From positions 62,001 through 126,000 of the forward strand of contig DATGLG010000012.1 in the NCBI GenBank assembly GCA_035294245.1: a DNA stretch of 64,000 nt, written 5' to 3'. Under the pieces are notes generated by a model. That model had not been told where the DNA came from. It made no database searches and saw nothing but the letters and a program-made list of their open reading frames with translations. Positions 43,908-53,092 of this stretch are shown here, one piece after another; positions within the stretch are counted from its first letter, which is position 1, and each line of letters opens with the position of its first letter. The translations under genes were made by a program, and so were the position numbers. The DNA is from DATGLG01 sp035294245. Lineage in GTDB: Bacteria; Pseudomonadota; Alphaproteobacteria; JACZXZ01.

Positions 43908-45082
43908 GCGCGATCATCAAGACCCCGACGATTTCCGCCAACGAGGACGCCGTCACCCTGACCGAGTGGCTGAAGCCCGCGGGCTCGGCGGTGCGCAGGG
44001 GCGAGCCCGTCTGCACCGTCGAGACGACCAAGGCGAATATCGAGATCGAGGCCGAGGTCGACGGCTTTCTCCATCCCGTGGCGCAGATCGGCGCGCGCGT
44101 CGCGGTCGGCGCGCCGCTTGCCGTGCTGACGGACCGCGCCGAGGACGATCCCGCCGCCCTGCTCGCCATGGCGGGCGGTGGAGTGGCCCCGGAGCGGCGC
44201 TGGACCAAGAAGGCCGCGATCACCGCGCGCAGGCTCGGCATCGATCTCGCCGCCCTCGCCGCGCGCAGCCCGGGCAAGGTTCTCGGCGAGGAGGACGTGC
44301 TGGCCGCCCAGGCGGCGCACGTGACTCCATCCACCGCCGCGCCGCCGCCCGTCGCGGTTGCGAGCGCGCCGGCCGGCCGGCCCGAGGACCTCCTCGAGGA
44401 CCGCTACGGCGAAGACCGGCCCGAGCGCATCCTCCTCCTCGGCGGCGGCGCCGGCGCCGGCGTTATCACGCTCGACGCGCTCGCCCGCCTGCCGCGCCAG
44501 CGCGCCGTCGGCATCCTCGACCGCAACCCCAACACTCACGGCAAGACCGTGGCCGGCGTGCCCGTCCTCGGCCCGGTCGAGCGCGCGGCCGAGCTGTGGA
44601 AGGCGGGTCTCTGCGATTCCGTGATCATCCTCTTCACCGACAGCAACGAGGAGCGCGCCGCCCTCTTCGAGCGCCTGCGCGCCGAGGGCGTTCCCTTCGC
44701 CAATGTCATCGACCCCTCGGTCGAGCGCCGCAGCCATGTGCGCCTCGGCCAGGGCAATCTCATCATGGCGAATTGCTTCCTCGCCGCCTGCGCCACGCTC
44801 GGCGACAACAACTTTCTCGCCAGCCACACCTGCATCGAGCATCACGCGGTGGTGGGCAGCCATTGCACCTTCGGGCCGCGCACGACCACGGCGGGAGCCG
44901 TCAAGATCGGCGACCGGGTGAAGACGGGCATGGCCGTCGCCATCGAGCCCTATGTCTCGATTGGCAGCGACAGCCTCATCGCCTCGGGCTGCGTCATCAC
45001 CCGCGACGTGCCCGCAGGCTCCGCCGTCAAGGCGCAGCAGGGCTATACCGTGCGGCCGCGCCAGAGCCAGGCGGCGGAATGA
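43904..45082 (+). CDS. Lipoyl domain - peripheral-subunit-binding domain - NeuD/PglD-type sugar acyltransferase fusion
   Basis: A 392-aa protein with an E2-like front and a sugar-acyltransferase back. Residues 1-78 are a lipoyl domain, with the carrier lysine K43 in VETTKANIEIEAEV. Residues 99-134 match an E1/E3-binding domain (TKKAAITARRLGIDLAALAA, GKVLGEEDVL). A Pro/Ala linker runs to about 165. From 175 it is NeuD/PglD-like: RILLLGGGAGAGVI (Rossmann part), then a left-handed beta-helix with the conserved His in CIEHHAVVGSH (H313). The normal E2 catalytic domain (HxxxDG) is absent. I infer direct transfer of an acyl group from lipoate to a sugar. Confidence 0.85.
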   Translation: MSAIIKTPTISANEDAVTLTEWLKPAGSAVRRGEPVCTVETTKANIEIEAEVDGFLHPVAQIGARVAVGAPLAVLTDRAEDDPAALLAMAGGGVAPERRWTKKAAITARRLGIDLAALAARSPGKVLGEEDVLAAQAAHVTPSTAAPPPVAVASAPAGRPEDLLEDRYGEDRPERILLLGGGAGAGVITLDALARLPRQRAVGILDRNPNTHGKTVAGVPVLGPVERAAELWKAGLCDSVIILFTDSNEERAALFERLRAEGVPFANVIDPSVERRSHVRLGQGNLIMANCFLAACATLGDNNFLASHTCIEHHAVVGSHCTFGPRTTTAGAVKIGDRVKTGMAVAIEPYVSIGSDSLIASGCVITRDVPAGSAVKAQQGYTVRPRQSQAAE

Positions 45083-45918
45083 CGATCGGGCGGCGGGGCG
45101 ACATGTTCACCATTCTCGGCGCCTCGGGCTTCATCGGCTCGCGCCTCGCATCGGCGCTGCGGGCCGCGGGGGCCGAGGTTGCGACGCCGGCGCGCGGCGA
45201 CGATCTTACTGCGGCGCGCGATCTCGGCCATGTCATCGACTGCGTCGGCGTGACCTCGGATTTCCGCACGCGGCCCCTCGACGCCGTCGAGGCCCATGTC
45301 GCGCGCCTGCTGCCGCTCTTGCGCGACGGCCGCTTCCGGTCGCTCCTCTATCTCTCCTCGACGCGCGTCTATCGCGGCCAAGGCCCGGCCCGCGAGAGCG
45401 ACGTCCTCGAGGTGAGCCCGGAGCGCGCCGACGACCTCTACAATCTCACCAAGCTCGCGGGCGAGGCCGCCTGCCTCGCCGCCGGCCGCGAGACCGTGCG
45501 CGTGGTGCGGCTCTCGAACGTCTACGGCGCCGGCATGGCGCGCGACAACTTCCTCGCCGCGGTGATCGGCGAGGCCGTCGGGCGCGGACACATCGTGCTG
45601 CAGACGGCGAGCCACTCCACCAAGGATTACGTTTGCATCGACGACGTCGTGGCGCTGCTGCCGCGGATCGCCATGAGCGGGCGCCACCGGATCTACAACC
45701 TCGCTGCGGGGCGGAACGTCAGCCATGGCGAGATCGCCGCAATGCTGGCCAAGCTCACATCCTGCCGGGTCATGATCGCCGAGGACGCGCCCCGCATCGC
45801 CTATCCCGCGATCTCGATCGAGCGCATCGCGAGCGAGTTCGGCTTCGTCGCCGCCACGCTCGAAGATCGCCTGCCCGAGCTGGTCAGGAGCTTCCACGAA
45901 AGGACGGTTGCCGCGTGA
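45079..45918 (+). CDS. NAD-dependent epimerase/dehydratase family protein (sugar reductase or epimerase)
   Basis: A 279-aa extended short-chain dehydrogenase. The nucleotide motif is FTILGASGFIGSRLASAL. YLSSTRVYRG supplies the Ser region, and the catalytic Tyr-Lys pair is YNLTK. The later block DYVCIDDVVALLPRI is typical. It probably reduces the 4-keto group or epimerises the nucleotide sugar made by the earlier genes. ATG overlaps the previous stop (ATGA) and its own stop overlaps the next GTG, so the whole operon is translationally coupled. Confidence 0.85.
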   Translation: MTIGRRGDMFTILGASGFIGSRLASALRAAGAEVATPARGDDLTAARDLGHVIDCVGVTSDFRTRPLDAVEAHVARLLPLLRDGRFRSLLYLSSTRVYRGQGPARESDVLEVSPERADDLYNLTKLAGEAACLAAGRETVRVVRLSNVYGAGMARDNFLAAVIGEAVGRGHIVLQTASHSTKDYVCIDDVVALLPRIAMSGRHRIYNLAAGRNVSHGEIAAMLAKLTSCRVMIAEDAPRIAYPAISIERIASEFGFVAATLEDRLPELVRSFHERTVAA

Positions 45919-46679
45919 TTACCATCGATCTCGAAGGCGGGGAGGTGCGCCTCAGCGAAGATGGGCGCGAGGTCGTCCATCCCCTCGCCTCGCCCGAGGC
46001 CTTCGCCATCGTCTCCAAGGCCTGGCTGCGCTGCGGCTGGGACACGAAATACGTCTACGGCTTCTCCTGGATGGGGCGGCCGGTGATCCAGCTCCCCGAG
46101 GACATGATCCGCATCCAGGAGGTCATCTTCAGCCTGAAGCCGGACGTGATCCTCGAGACCGGCGTCGCTCATGGCGGCTCGCTCATCTTCTACGCCAGCC
46201 TGTGCAAGGCGATGGAGCACGGCCGCATCATCGGCATCGACATCGAGATTCGCCCTCACAACCGCGCGGCGATCGAGGCTCATCCGCTCAAGCCCTTCAT
46301 CACCCTCATCGAGGGAAGCTCGACGGCGCCCGCGACGGTGGCGCGTGCCAAGTCTCTCGTGAAGCCCGGCGAGCGCTGCCTCGTCATCCTCGATTCGAAC
46401 CACAGCAAGCAGCATGTCCTCGACGAGCTCGATGCCTATCACGATCTCGTCGCCGTCGGCTCCTATATCGTCGCCTGCGACGGCATCATGGGCGAGGTGG
46501 TCGGCGCGCCGCGCAGCAGCGCCGACTGGGGCTGGAACAACCCGACCGAGGCCGCCAAGGACTTCCTCGCCCGGCACGACGAGTTCCGCCTCGAGCCGCC
46601 GGCCTTCCCCTTCAACGAGGGCATGGTGCGGGAGATGGTCACCTATTGGCCGGGCGCCTGGCTCAAGCGGGTGCGCTGA
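45915..46679 (+). CDS. CmcI family protein (cephalosporin hydroxylase / rhamnosyl O-methyltransferase)
   Basis: A 254-aa SAM-fold protein of the CmcI family. Diagnostic parts are VIQLPEDMIRIQEVIFSLKP, DVILETGVAHGGSLIFYASL (SAM loop), IIGIDIEIRPHNRAAIE, VILDSNHSKQHVLDELD and GVVVACDG-like VGSYIVACDGIMGE. Despite the name, family members in polysaccharide loci are mostly thought to O-methylate sugars. Last gene of the operon, with a GTG start overlapping the previous stop. Only 10 bp separate it from the convergent glycosyltransferase gene. Confidence 0.85.
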   Translation: MITIDLEGGEVRLSEDGREVVHPLASPEAFAIVSKAWLRCGWDTKYVYGFSWMGRPVIQLPEDMIRIQEVIFSLKPDVILETGVAHGGSLIFYASLCKAMEHGRIIGIDIEIRPHNRAAIEAHPLKPFITLIEGSSTAPATVARAKSLVKPGERCLVILDSNHSKQHVLDELDAYHDLVAVGSYIVACDGIMGEVVGAPRSSADWGWNNPTEAAKDFLARHDEFRLEPPAFPFNEGMVREMVTYWPGAWLKRVR

Positions 46680-46689
46680 GCCGCTCGCG

Positions 46690-49260
46690 TCAGCACAGGC
46701 CGCGCTCGCGCGCCTTCGCCTCGATCACGTCCTGGAAGCCCGCCGCGAAGAGATCGCCGCGGTAGAGCGGCGAGACCTTCACCGCCTCGCGCAAGGTGCG
46801 GCGCAGCAGCGTCAGCGCATCGGGGGAGTTGGCGAGCTCGACGGCGATCCGCACGAACTCGTCGACGCTCTCGGCGCTGAGCTCGCCCAGATTCACGTGG
46901 TTGAGCAGGCTATGGCTCAGGCGCTGATGCATGGCGGGGCCGCGCAGGGTGACCGTCGGCACGCCCATCCACAATCCGTCGCAGGTCGTCGTGCCGCCCG
47001 TGAGCGGGAAGGTGTCGAGCGCCACGTCGATCGCGTTGTAGCACTGCCAGTGCTCGCGCGGCTTGTTGGCGAGGATGAAGAGCCGCTCCGGCGCGATGCC
47101 GTTGGCGCCGAAGGCCTTGATCAGGTTCTCGGCGAGGATGCGCGACTGGCCTTGGGGCCGCACCACGAGAAAGCGCGAGTCCGGCACCGCGTGCATGACG
47201 CGCGACCAGGCGGCGATGCACTCGCGGTTGAACTTGTACGGGTTGTTGAGGGTACCGAAGGTGACATAGCCGTTGCGCAGACAGGGCGGGCTCGGCGTCA
47301 CGGCCTCGTCCTCGGGATAGCCCTCGAAGCAGACCCAGGAATGGGGCATCTCGAGGGGCTCCTCGATGAAGAGATCGCGGACCGTCGGCTTCACGAAGCG
47401 GTCGACGAGTACGTAATCGATGTCCTTGAAGCCCGTCGTATAGGGATAGCCGAGCCAGCAGAGCTGGATCGGCGCCAGGCGAAGGGTGAGGGCGCCGATG
47501 CGCGAGCCGGCGGTGAAGCCGTTGAGCTCGACCAGCACATCGATCTCGTCGCCGCGCGCCAGCTCGGCAAGCGCGCGGTTGGTCTCGACCTCGACATCGA
47601 CGAAGCGATCGACGAGGCCGCGGATTTCCGCCTGAACCGCGTCGCCGGGGGCGCGCTGGGTCGAGTAGGCGATGATCTCGAGCCGGTCGCGATCGTAATT
47701 GCGCAGAAGGGGTGCGACGAACTTGGCGACCGAGTGGCTGCGCAGATCGGAGGAGAGGAGCGCCACGCGCAGCCTGCCCTGCCGTCGGCGCTGCGCGAGC
47801 GGCGGCATCTCCTCGACGAGGGCGTTCCTCTCCGTCTGCTCCGCATAGGCGCGGTGCAGCCGCGTGAGCTCGCGCGCGCTCTCGACTGTCGACGTCTCGA
47901 CGAGGAGGTAGAGAAAGGCGATCGGAAGATTGCCGCGGCTGAGGGCGGCATTCGCCGATTTCCAGATGTCGCCCATCTGGTCGATCGACTCGAAATCGCA
48001 GCTGCCGCGGAACGACTTGTAGGGGAAGACCATCACCTCCGGGCCGAAGCCGGGGAGATGGAGTGCGATGCGACCGCGCAGGGTCGCCTCGTCGCGGCGG
48101 TTCTGCAGCTCGAGGATCTCGCACAGATTGAGATGGGCGTCGATATAGCCGGGCTTGAGCTCGAGCGATCGGCGGAAGGCGGCTTCGGCCTGCCACTGGT
48201 CCTTCAGGCCGAGGAAGGCGGCGCCCAGGAGGCAGACGAGCTCCGCATTGTCGGGATCGAGCTCGAGGGCCTTCACGAGCCAGCGATAGGCCTCGCTGCA
48301 GCGGCCCGAGCGGCAGAGCACCGAGCCGAGATAAGCGAGGGCCTTAACGTCATCGCCATGCGTCTCGACATAGGGGAGGAGGATTTTCGCAGCCCCGTGA
48401 AGATCGCCCATATTGGCGAGCCAGCCGGCGTGATGGAGCTCGCTCTCCCAGGCGCCGGCCCCCGCCGCCATCGCCCGCTCGAGGATCGGCTTGGCCTCGT
48501 CGAGCCGCCCCTGGCGGCGCAGGAGGACACCGAGATTGTTGAGGAATTCCGGGGCGTCGGGCTTGAGCGCGATGGCCTGCCGATAGGCCTCTTCCGCCTT
48601 CGCGTCCGCCCCGATCTGGTCGTAGCAGAAGCCAAGATTGCTGAGGGCGGCCGCGTCGTCGGGCCAGCGCGCGAGCAGCGCCTCGAGCCATTCGGCCGCC
48701 TCCTCGTAGCGCGTCGCCGCGAGCAGCAGATCGACCGCCTTGCGATAGGCCTTCATGAGATCCGGACGCACCGCGACGGCCTTGCGGCAGCAGGCGACGG
48801 CCTCGGCGGTCCGGCCCTCCTTCTCATGGATAAGCGCGAGATTGGTCAGGGTCTCGGTCTGGCTCGGGTTGAGCGCGAGGGTCTTCTCATAGGCCGCCTC
48901 CGCCTCCGCGAGGCGCTCCAGCTTCTGCAGCGCCGCACCCAGATTGGCGAAGTAGTCGGCGCTGTCCGCCTTCCGCTCGATGGCACGCTGGATGAGCGGA
49001 ATGGCGGCCGCAGCGTCGCCCTTCTGCAGCTGGATTACGCCGAGGAGATGGAGCGCGTCCGGGTGATCGGGCGCCACCGCGAGGATCTGGCGATAGAGGG
49101 GCTCGGCCGCCGCGAAATCGCCTCGCCGCTGGTGCTGTAAGCCGGCATCCAGAAGAGCCGGTATCCCTTGCGCACCCGCCGGCGGCGCCGGCCGGGCTCC
49201 CAGGTGCCCGTGTTTACGTTGACGGCGGCGCTCGGCCCTGTTCGCGGCTTGTGCGGTCAT
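46690..49260 (-). CDS. TPR-repeat GT41 (SPINDLY/OGT-like) glycosyltransferase
   Basis: An 856-aa cytoplasmic protein. After a basic N-terminus, about ten TPR units fill residues 30-420, e.g. AEPLYRQILAVAPDHPDALH and AEEAYRQAIALKPDAPEFLN. The C-terminal GT41 catalytic region (about 470-850) includes LRVALLSSDLRSHSVAKFV, LCWLGYPYTTGFKDIDYVL, YVTFGTLNNPYKFN and ALDTFPLTGGTTTCDGLWMG. The layout matches FlmG of Caulobacter, which glycosylates flagellins. It lies between the sugar operon and the first flagellin gene, so flagellin is the likely acceptor. Confidence 0.9.
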   Translation of the reverse strand: MTAQAANRAERRRQRKHGHLGARPAPPAGAQGIPALLDAGLQHQRRGDFAAAEPLYRQILAVAPDHPDALHLLGVIQLQKGDAAAAIPLIQRAIERKADSADYFANLGAALQKLERLAEAEAAYEKTLALNPSQTETLTNLALIHEKEGRTAEAVACCRKAVAVRPDLMKAYRKAVDLLLAATRYEEAAEWLEALLARWPDDAAALSNLGFCYDQIGADAKAEEAYRQAIALKPDAPEFLNNLGVLLRRQGRLDEAKPILERAMAAGAGAWESELHHAGWLANMGDLHGAAKILLPYVETHGDDVKALAYLGSVLCRSGRCSEAYRWLVKALELDPDNAELVCLLGAAFLGLKDQWQAEAAFRRSLELKPGYIDAHLNLCEILELQNRRDEATLRGRIALHLPGFGPEVMVFPYKSFRGSCDFESIDQMGDIWKSANAALSRGNLPIAFLYLLVETSTVESARELTRLHRAYAEQTERNALVEEMPPLAQRRRQGRLRVALLSSDLRSHSVAKFVAPLLRNYDRDRLEIIAYSTQRAPGDAVQAEIRGLVDRFVDVEVETNRALAELARGDEIDVLVELNGFTAGSRIGALTLRLAPIQLCWLGYPYTTGFKDIDYVLVDRFVKPTVRDLFIEEPLEMPHSWVCFEGYPEDEAVTPSPPCLRNGYVTFGTLNNPYKFNRECIAAWSRVMHAVPDSRFLVVRPQGQSRILAENLIKAFGANGIAPERLFILANKPREHWQCYNAIDVALDTFPLTGGTTTCDGLWMGVPTVTLRGPAMHQRLSHSLLNHVNLGELSAESVDEFVRIAVELANSPDALTLLRRTLREAVKVSPLYRGDLFAAGFQDVIEAKARERGLC

Positions 49261-49342
49261 GCTTGCGCTTCGCTCTTGGTAAACGAGAGCGCAGTGTGAC
49301 CGTTACAGGTTTAGACTTTCTTAAATCGAATGCCGCAGAGAA

Positions 49343-49361
49343 GCGGGAAAATTTTACCCGC
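49343..49361. promoter_or_regulatory. AT-cored inverted repeat upstream of flagellin 1
   Basis: GCGGGAAAATTTTACCCGC has complementary GCGGG/CCCGC arms around AAAATTTTA. It lies about 150 bp before the flagellin start. It may be an operator or a weak terminator for upstream reading; I cannot tell which. Confidence 0.3.
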
Positions 49362-49382
49362 GGCAGGAATGGACCGGCAGAA

Positions 49383-49397
49383 TTAACCCGTTGGTAA
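49383..49397 (+). promoter_or_regulatory. CtrA-like box upstream of flagellin 1
   Basis: TTAACCCGTTGGTAA matches TTAA-N7-TTAA with one mismatch, about 115 bp before the flagellin ATG. Confidence 0.45.
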
Positions 49398-49511
49398 CCC
49401 GGCATCGTGTCTGATGCGCGGGTGTGACGGGGTCCACGTCCGGCGGATCCCGTGGAGGCAGGTAGTCTCCGTAGCATGATGCTCAACCACGAATCCATGT
49501 AGGAGTTCGCA

Positions 49512-50654
49512 ATGACCCTTAGTGTCGTTTCCAACTACGCGGCCAACGTCGCCCACAACAACCTGATGCAGTCCCAGTCGGCGGCCGCTGAGTTCATCGC
49601 TCAGCTCTCCTCCGGCTCGCGCATTGTGCAGGCCTCGGACGACGCGGCCTCGCTCGCCATCGGTGACAAGCTGAATGCCGAGGTCTCGGCCCTCAACCAG
49701 GCCAGCGTGAATGCCGGCCAGGCCACCTCGGTGCTGCAGATCGCCGACGGCGCCTATTCGCAGATCAACAACATCCTGACCCGCATGCAGACCCTTGCGG
49801 TGCAGGCCTCGTCCGGCCAGCTTTCCGGCACCCAGCGCGCTCAGCTCAATACGGAGTACACCTCGCTGACCGCGGAAATTGACCGTATCTCGAACGTGAC
49901 GGACTTCAACGGCACCCAGCTCATCAACGGCGCCTTTACGATCACCGGCGCGCCGGCGGCGAGCGCCGGCGTCAGCGGCATCGCCTTCCGCGGCACCTTC
50001 AGCAGCGGGACGAGCAACGTCGGCACCCTGTCCTACAGCACCACGGGCGATGTCTTCAGCCTCGCCCAGGGGGGGACCACCTACACCGGCGCGATTGCTG
50101 CGAGCGCGCTGACCAACGGCACGCTGAACTCCGGCACGGTGGTGACTCTGACCAGCAGCGCCTCCTCGAACACGATCGACATCTCGCTGAACCAGGCCTT
50201 CGCCGCGAACGCCACGCAGGCCTCGAGCTCGATCACGCTGACCGGCACCAACACCACCAGCTTCTCGTTCCAGATCGGCGCCGGCACCACCACCAACGAC
50301 CAGATCACGGTCTCGGTGAACGGCTCGACCTCGACGGCTCTCGGCATCAACGGCACCGACATCAGCACGGAGTCGGATGCGCAGTCGGCCAATACCCTGG
50401 TGGGCAACGCGATCAACCAGCTCCAGAACTTCCGCGCCAATATCGGTGCGAACGAGAGCCGGTTGAACTTCGCGACGTCGAACCTCGCGACCGCGACCCA
50501 GAACCTCGAGTCTGCGAAGAGCAGCCTGATGGACGTGGACGTGGCCCAGGCGACGACCAACCTGACCAGCAAGCAGATCCTCGTCCAGTTGGGCGTGGCC
50601 GAGCTTGCCCAGGCCAACCAGCTCCCGCAGTTCCTGCTGAAGCTCGTCGGCTAA
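49512..50654 (+). CDS. Flagellin 1
   Basis: A 380-aa filament protein. The conserved N-terminal D0/D1 is MTLSVVSNYAANVAHNNLMQ, then LSSGSRIVQASDDAASLAIG and VLQIADGAYSQINNILTRMQ. The C-terminal D1/D0 runs from NFRANIGANESRLNFATSNL to QANQLPQFLLKLVG. The middle (about 140-300) is Ser/Thr/Gly-rich, offering many O-glycosylation sites. It is about 100 residues longer than Caulobacter flagellins. RBS AGGAG is six bases upstream. A strong terminator follows, so it is monocistronic. Confidence 0.95.
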   Translation: MTLSVVSNYAANVAHNNLMQSQSAAAEFIAQLSSGSRIVQASDDAASLAIGDKLNAEVSALNQASVNAGQATSVLQIADGAYSQINNILTRMQTLAVQASSGQLSGTQRAQLNTEYTSLTAEIDRISNVTDFNGTQLINGAFTITGAPAASAGVSGIAFRGTFSSGTSNVGTLSYSTTGDVFSLAQGGTTYTGAIAASALTNGTLNSGTVVTLTSSASSNTIDISLNQAFAANATQASSSITLTGTNTTSFSFQIGAGTTTNDQITVSVNGSTSTALGINGTDISTESDAQSANTLVGNAINQLQNFRANIGANESRLNFATSNLATATQNLESAKSSLMDVDVAQATTNLTSKQILVQLGVAELAQANQLPQFLLKLVG

Positions 50655-50669
50655 TCCACCGACCGCTCA

Positions 50670-50703
50670 GGGAGGGGAGGCTTGCCTCCCCTCCCGCCTT
50701 TTT
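50670..50703 (+). terminator. Rho-independent terminator after flagellin 1
   Basis: A perfect 11-bp stem GGGAGGGGAGG / CCTCCCCTCCC with loop CTTG is followed by GCC and TTTTT, starting 16 bp after the flagellin stop. Confidence 0.88.
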
Positions 50704-50744
50704 CAGTTTTCGGAAATCGGCAGGGAATGCGAGCGACCGCGGCT

Positions 50745-50759
50745 CTAACCAAGCGTTAA
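50745..50759 (+). promoter_or_regulatory. CtrA-like box upstream of fliD
   Basis: CTAACCAAGCGTTAA matches TTAA-N7-TTAA with one mismatch (first T), 137 bp before the fliD start. Confidence 0.4.
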
Positions 50760-50895
50760 TGGAATCCATGCCATGAATGGGGCTCGGCAACGGCGCGCGG
50801 AGCCCATGAACGATCGGGAAGGGATGGCGCCGCCCCACGGTCCGGCGACATGCACGCCGCGACCCGCACTCGGCGCCGGAAGCTGAGAGGTTCGC

Positions 50896-53040
50896 ATGGC
50901 TTCGATCAATTTCAACAATTTCAACGTCAACAGCACGACCGGCCAGGTGACCTTCTCCGGCGTGGGGTCGGGCATCAATTTTCAGGCGATCGAGAACAGC
51001 ATCATCCAGGCCAAGCAGATCCCGATCGACAATCTGCAGACGACGATCACCAACAACCAGAAGAAGATCACCGACCTCCAGAAGTTCCAGACGCTGCTGC
51101 AGAACTTCCAGAGCGCTTTGCAGAATATGTACGGCGCCGTCTCGGCGGACAACTCCACCAATGATTTCGACATCACCGGGGTGACGACCAGCAGCTCGCG
51201 CACCGACGGCAAGACGCCCTCCCCCGCCTCGAGCCTCCTCGCCGTCACCACGACGAACCTCGCGAGCCCGGGAACCCACCAGATCCAGGTCCTTCAGGTC
51301 GCTTTGGCGGAGAAGATCGGCAGCGGCACCTTCAACAGCCAGTCGACCGACCTCGGCACCGCGAGCGGCGGCCCCGCAGGCTCGATCTCCGGCGATTTCA
51401 CCATCAACGGCACCGACATCGCCGTGCTCTCGACCGACAACCTGCCCGACCTCGTGAGCCGCATCAACGCGGCAGATACGGGAAGCAACCCGACGGGCGT
51501 CACGGCGAGCATCGTCGCGATCAGCCCGACCCAGAACATGCTGGTTCTGACCGCCGACAAGACGGGAACGCCCATCACCCTCGGCGACCCCAACAACACC
51601 GGCGTGTTGGCGAAACTCGGCATCTCGAACAACGGCGGCTCGACCCTCCTCAACCAGCTCCAGGCGGCGCAATCGGCGGAACTCACGGCCGACGGCATCA
51701 CCGATCCCTCCAAGCTGCAATCCGCCGTCGAGGCGAGCGCCACGGCGCAGCTCAGCACCTACACCTCGATCAACAGCGCCCAGTCCTTCCAGATCCTGGA
51801 CAAGAACGGCAACGTGCTGGGGACGGTCAATTACAGCGGCACCGATACGCTCAACAGCCTCGCCACCAAGATCAGCGCCATCAGCGGCGTGACCGCGACC
51901 GTGACCCAGAGCGGCAGCGGCTTCCAGCTCAACATCAGCTCGAACGCCGGCACCAAGATCAGCATCGGCAGCGACACCGGCGGGATCGTCGGCGCGCTCG
52001 GGATCACCAATCCGCAGATGGTCATCACCCGCACGAGCAATACGATCAACGACCTCTTTGCCGGGATGACCATCAACCTGTTCAATGCGGAGCCGGGCAC
52101 CACGGTCAACGTCTCGCTGACGCCGAACGTCACCCAGATCCAGAGCGACATCACCGGCTTCGTGCAGGCCTACAACGCGGTTCGCCAGTTCATCAACACC
52201 GAGGACCAGACCAACTCCTCGACGGGCCAGGCCTCCTCGAATTCGGGTCCGCTGTTCCAGGATCCGCTGATGGAGACGATCAGCGCCGAGCTGTCGGGAA
52301 TCATCGGTAACGGCACGACGGGCGTCAGCTCGGCCTTCTCCTCCCTGGCCCAGATCGGCATCACCTTCGTCGACAATTCGACGCTGACCGACCCGACGCT
52401 CAACGACACGCTTCAGATCGACACCAGCACGCTCAACCAGGCCCTCCTCAACAATCTGAGCGACGTACAGAAGCTGTTCGCCTTCAACTTCTCGAGCTCG
52501 AACCCGCAGGTCTCCCTGCTCGGCTTCACCGGCAGCACGACGCCCAGCCAGTCGGGCTATACCCTCAACCTCGCCTATGGCAGCGGCTCGCTGACCTCCG
52601 CCAATTTCAACGGCGCGTCGAGCGGCGCCGATAACGGCTCGGCGACGGTGAGCGGGCAGACCATCACCGCGACGAGCGCCACCGGGGCCAATGGCCTCCA
52701 GCTCTTCTATAGCGGCAACACGAATCTGAGCAACGTCCAGGTCAACTTCACTGTCGGCGTCGCGGCGCAGCTCTTCTTCGTGCTGCAATCCGCGACCGAT
52801 CCGGCGACCGGCTCGATCCAGAACGAGATCAACGGCATCCAAACGCAGGACACCCAGCTCCAGAACAACATCTCCCAGCAGCAGCAGCTCCTGAGCGTCT
52901 ACCAGCAGAGCCTGACCCAGGAGTTCAACAACGCCGAGACCACCATCAGCAATCTGAAGGACGTGCAGGCGACGGTCCTGCAATTGCTCAACAGCACCTC
53001 GAACAACAATAACAGCGGCAGCGGCAGCAGCGGCGGATGA
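50896..53040 (+). CDS. fliD: Flagellar filament cap protein FliD (HAP2)
   Basis: A 714-aa protein, at the long end for FliD. The N-terminal coiled-coil leg has GVGSGINFQAIENSIIQAKQ and DNLQTTITNNQKKITDLQKF. The central domains are Ser/Thr/Asn-rich. The C-terminal leg is Gln-rich coiled coil (TQLQNNISQQQQLLSVYQQS). It caps the growing filament and folds flagellin subunits. Start behind GAGAGG. fliS follows after 52 bp, and the two are probably cotranscribed. Confidence 0.93.
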   Translation: MASINFNNFNVNSTTGQVTFSGVGSGINFQAIENSIIQAKQIPIDNLQTTITNNQKKITDLQKFQTLLQNFQSALQNMYGAVSADNSTNDFDITGVTTSSSRTDGKTPSPASSLLAVTTTNLASPGTHQIQVLQVALAEKIGSGTFNSQSTDLGTASGGPAGSISGDFTINGTDIAVLSTDNLPDLVSRINAADTGSNPTGVTASIVAISPTQNMLVLTADKTGTPITLGDPNNTGVLAKLGISNNGGSTLLNQLQAAQSAELTADGITDPSKLQSAVEASATAQLSTYTSINSAQSFQILDKNGNVLGTVNYSGTDTLNSLATKISAISGVTATVTQSGSGFQLNISSNAGTKISIGSDTGGIVGALGITNPQMVITRTSNTINDLFAGMTINLFNAEPGTTVNVSLTPNVTQIQSDITGFVQAYNAVRQFINTEDQTNSSTGQASSNSGPLFQDPLMETISAELSGIIGNGTTGVSSAFSSLAQIGITFVDNSTLTDPTLNDTLQIDTSTLNQALLNNLSDVQKLFAFNFSSSNPQVSLLGFTGSTTPSQSGYTLNLAYGSGSLTSANFNGASSGADNGSATVSGQTITATSATGANGLQLFYSGNTNLSNVQVNFTVGVAAQLFFVLQSATDPATGSIQNEINGIQTQDTQLQNNISQQQQLLSVYQQSLTQEFNNAETTISNLKDVQATVLQLLNSTSNNNNSGSGSSGG

Positions 53041-53092
53041 CGAATTCGAGAGGCATCACGGGTGACCGCCGTGCATCCGGAGGAGAGAGGCA

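Noticed and set aside
49429..49444. GGTCCACGTCCGGC upstream of flagellin 1 as a sigma-54 site
   Set aside because: Only the GG and GC dinucleotides match; no TGGCA or TTGC context.
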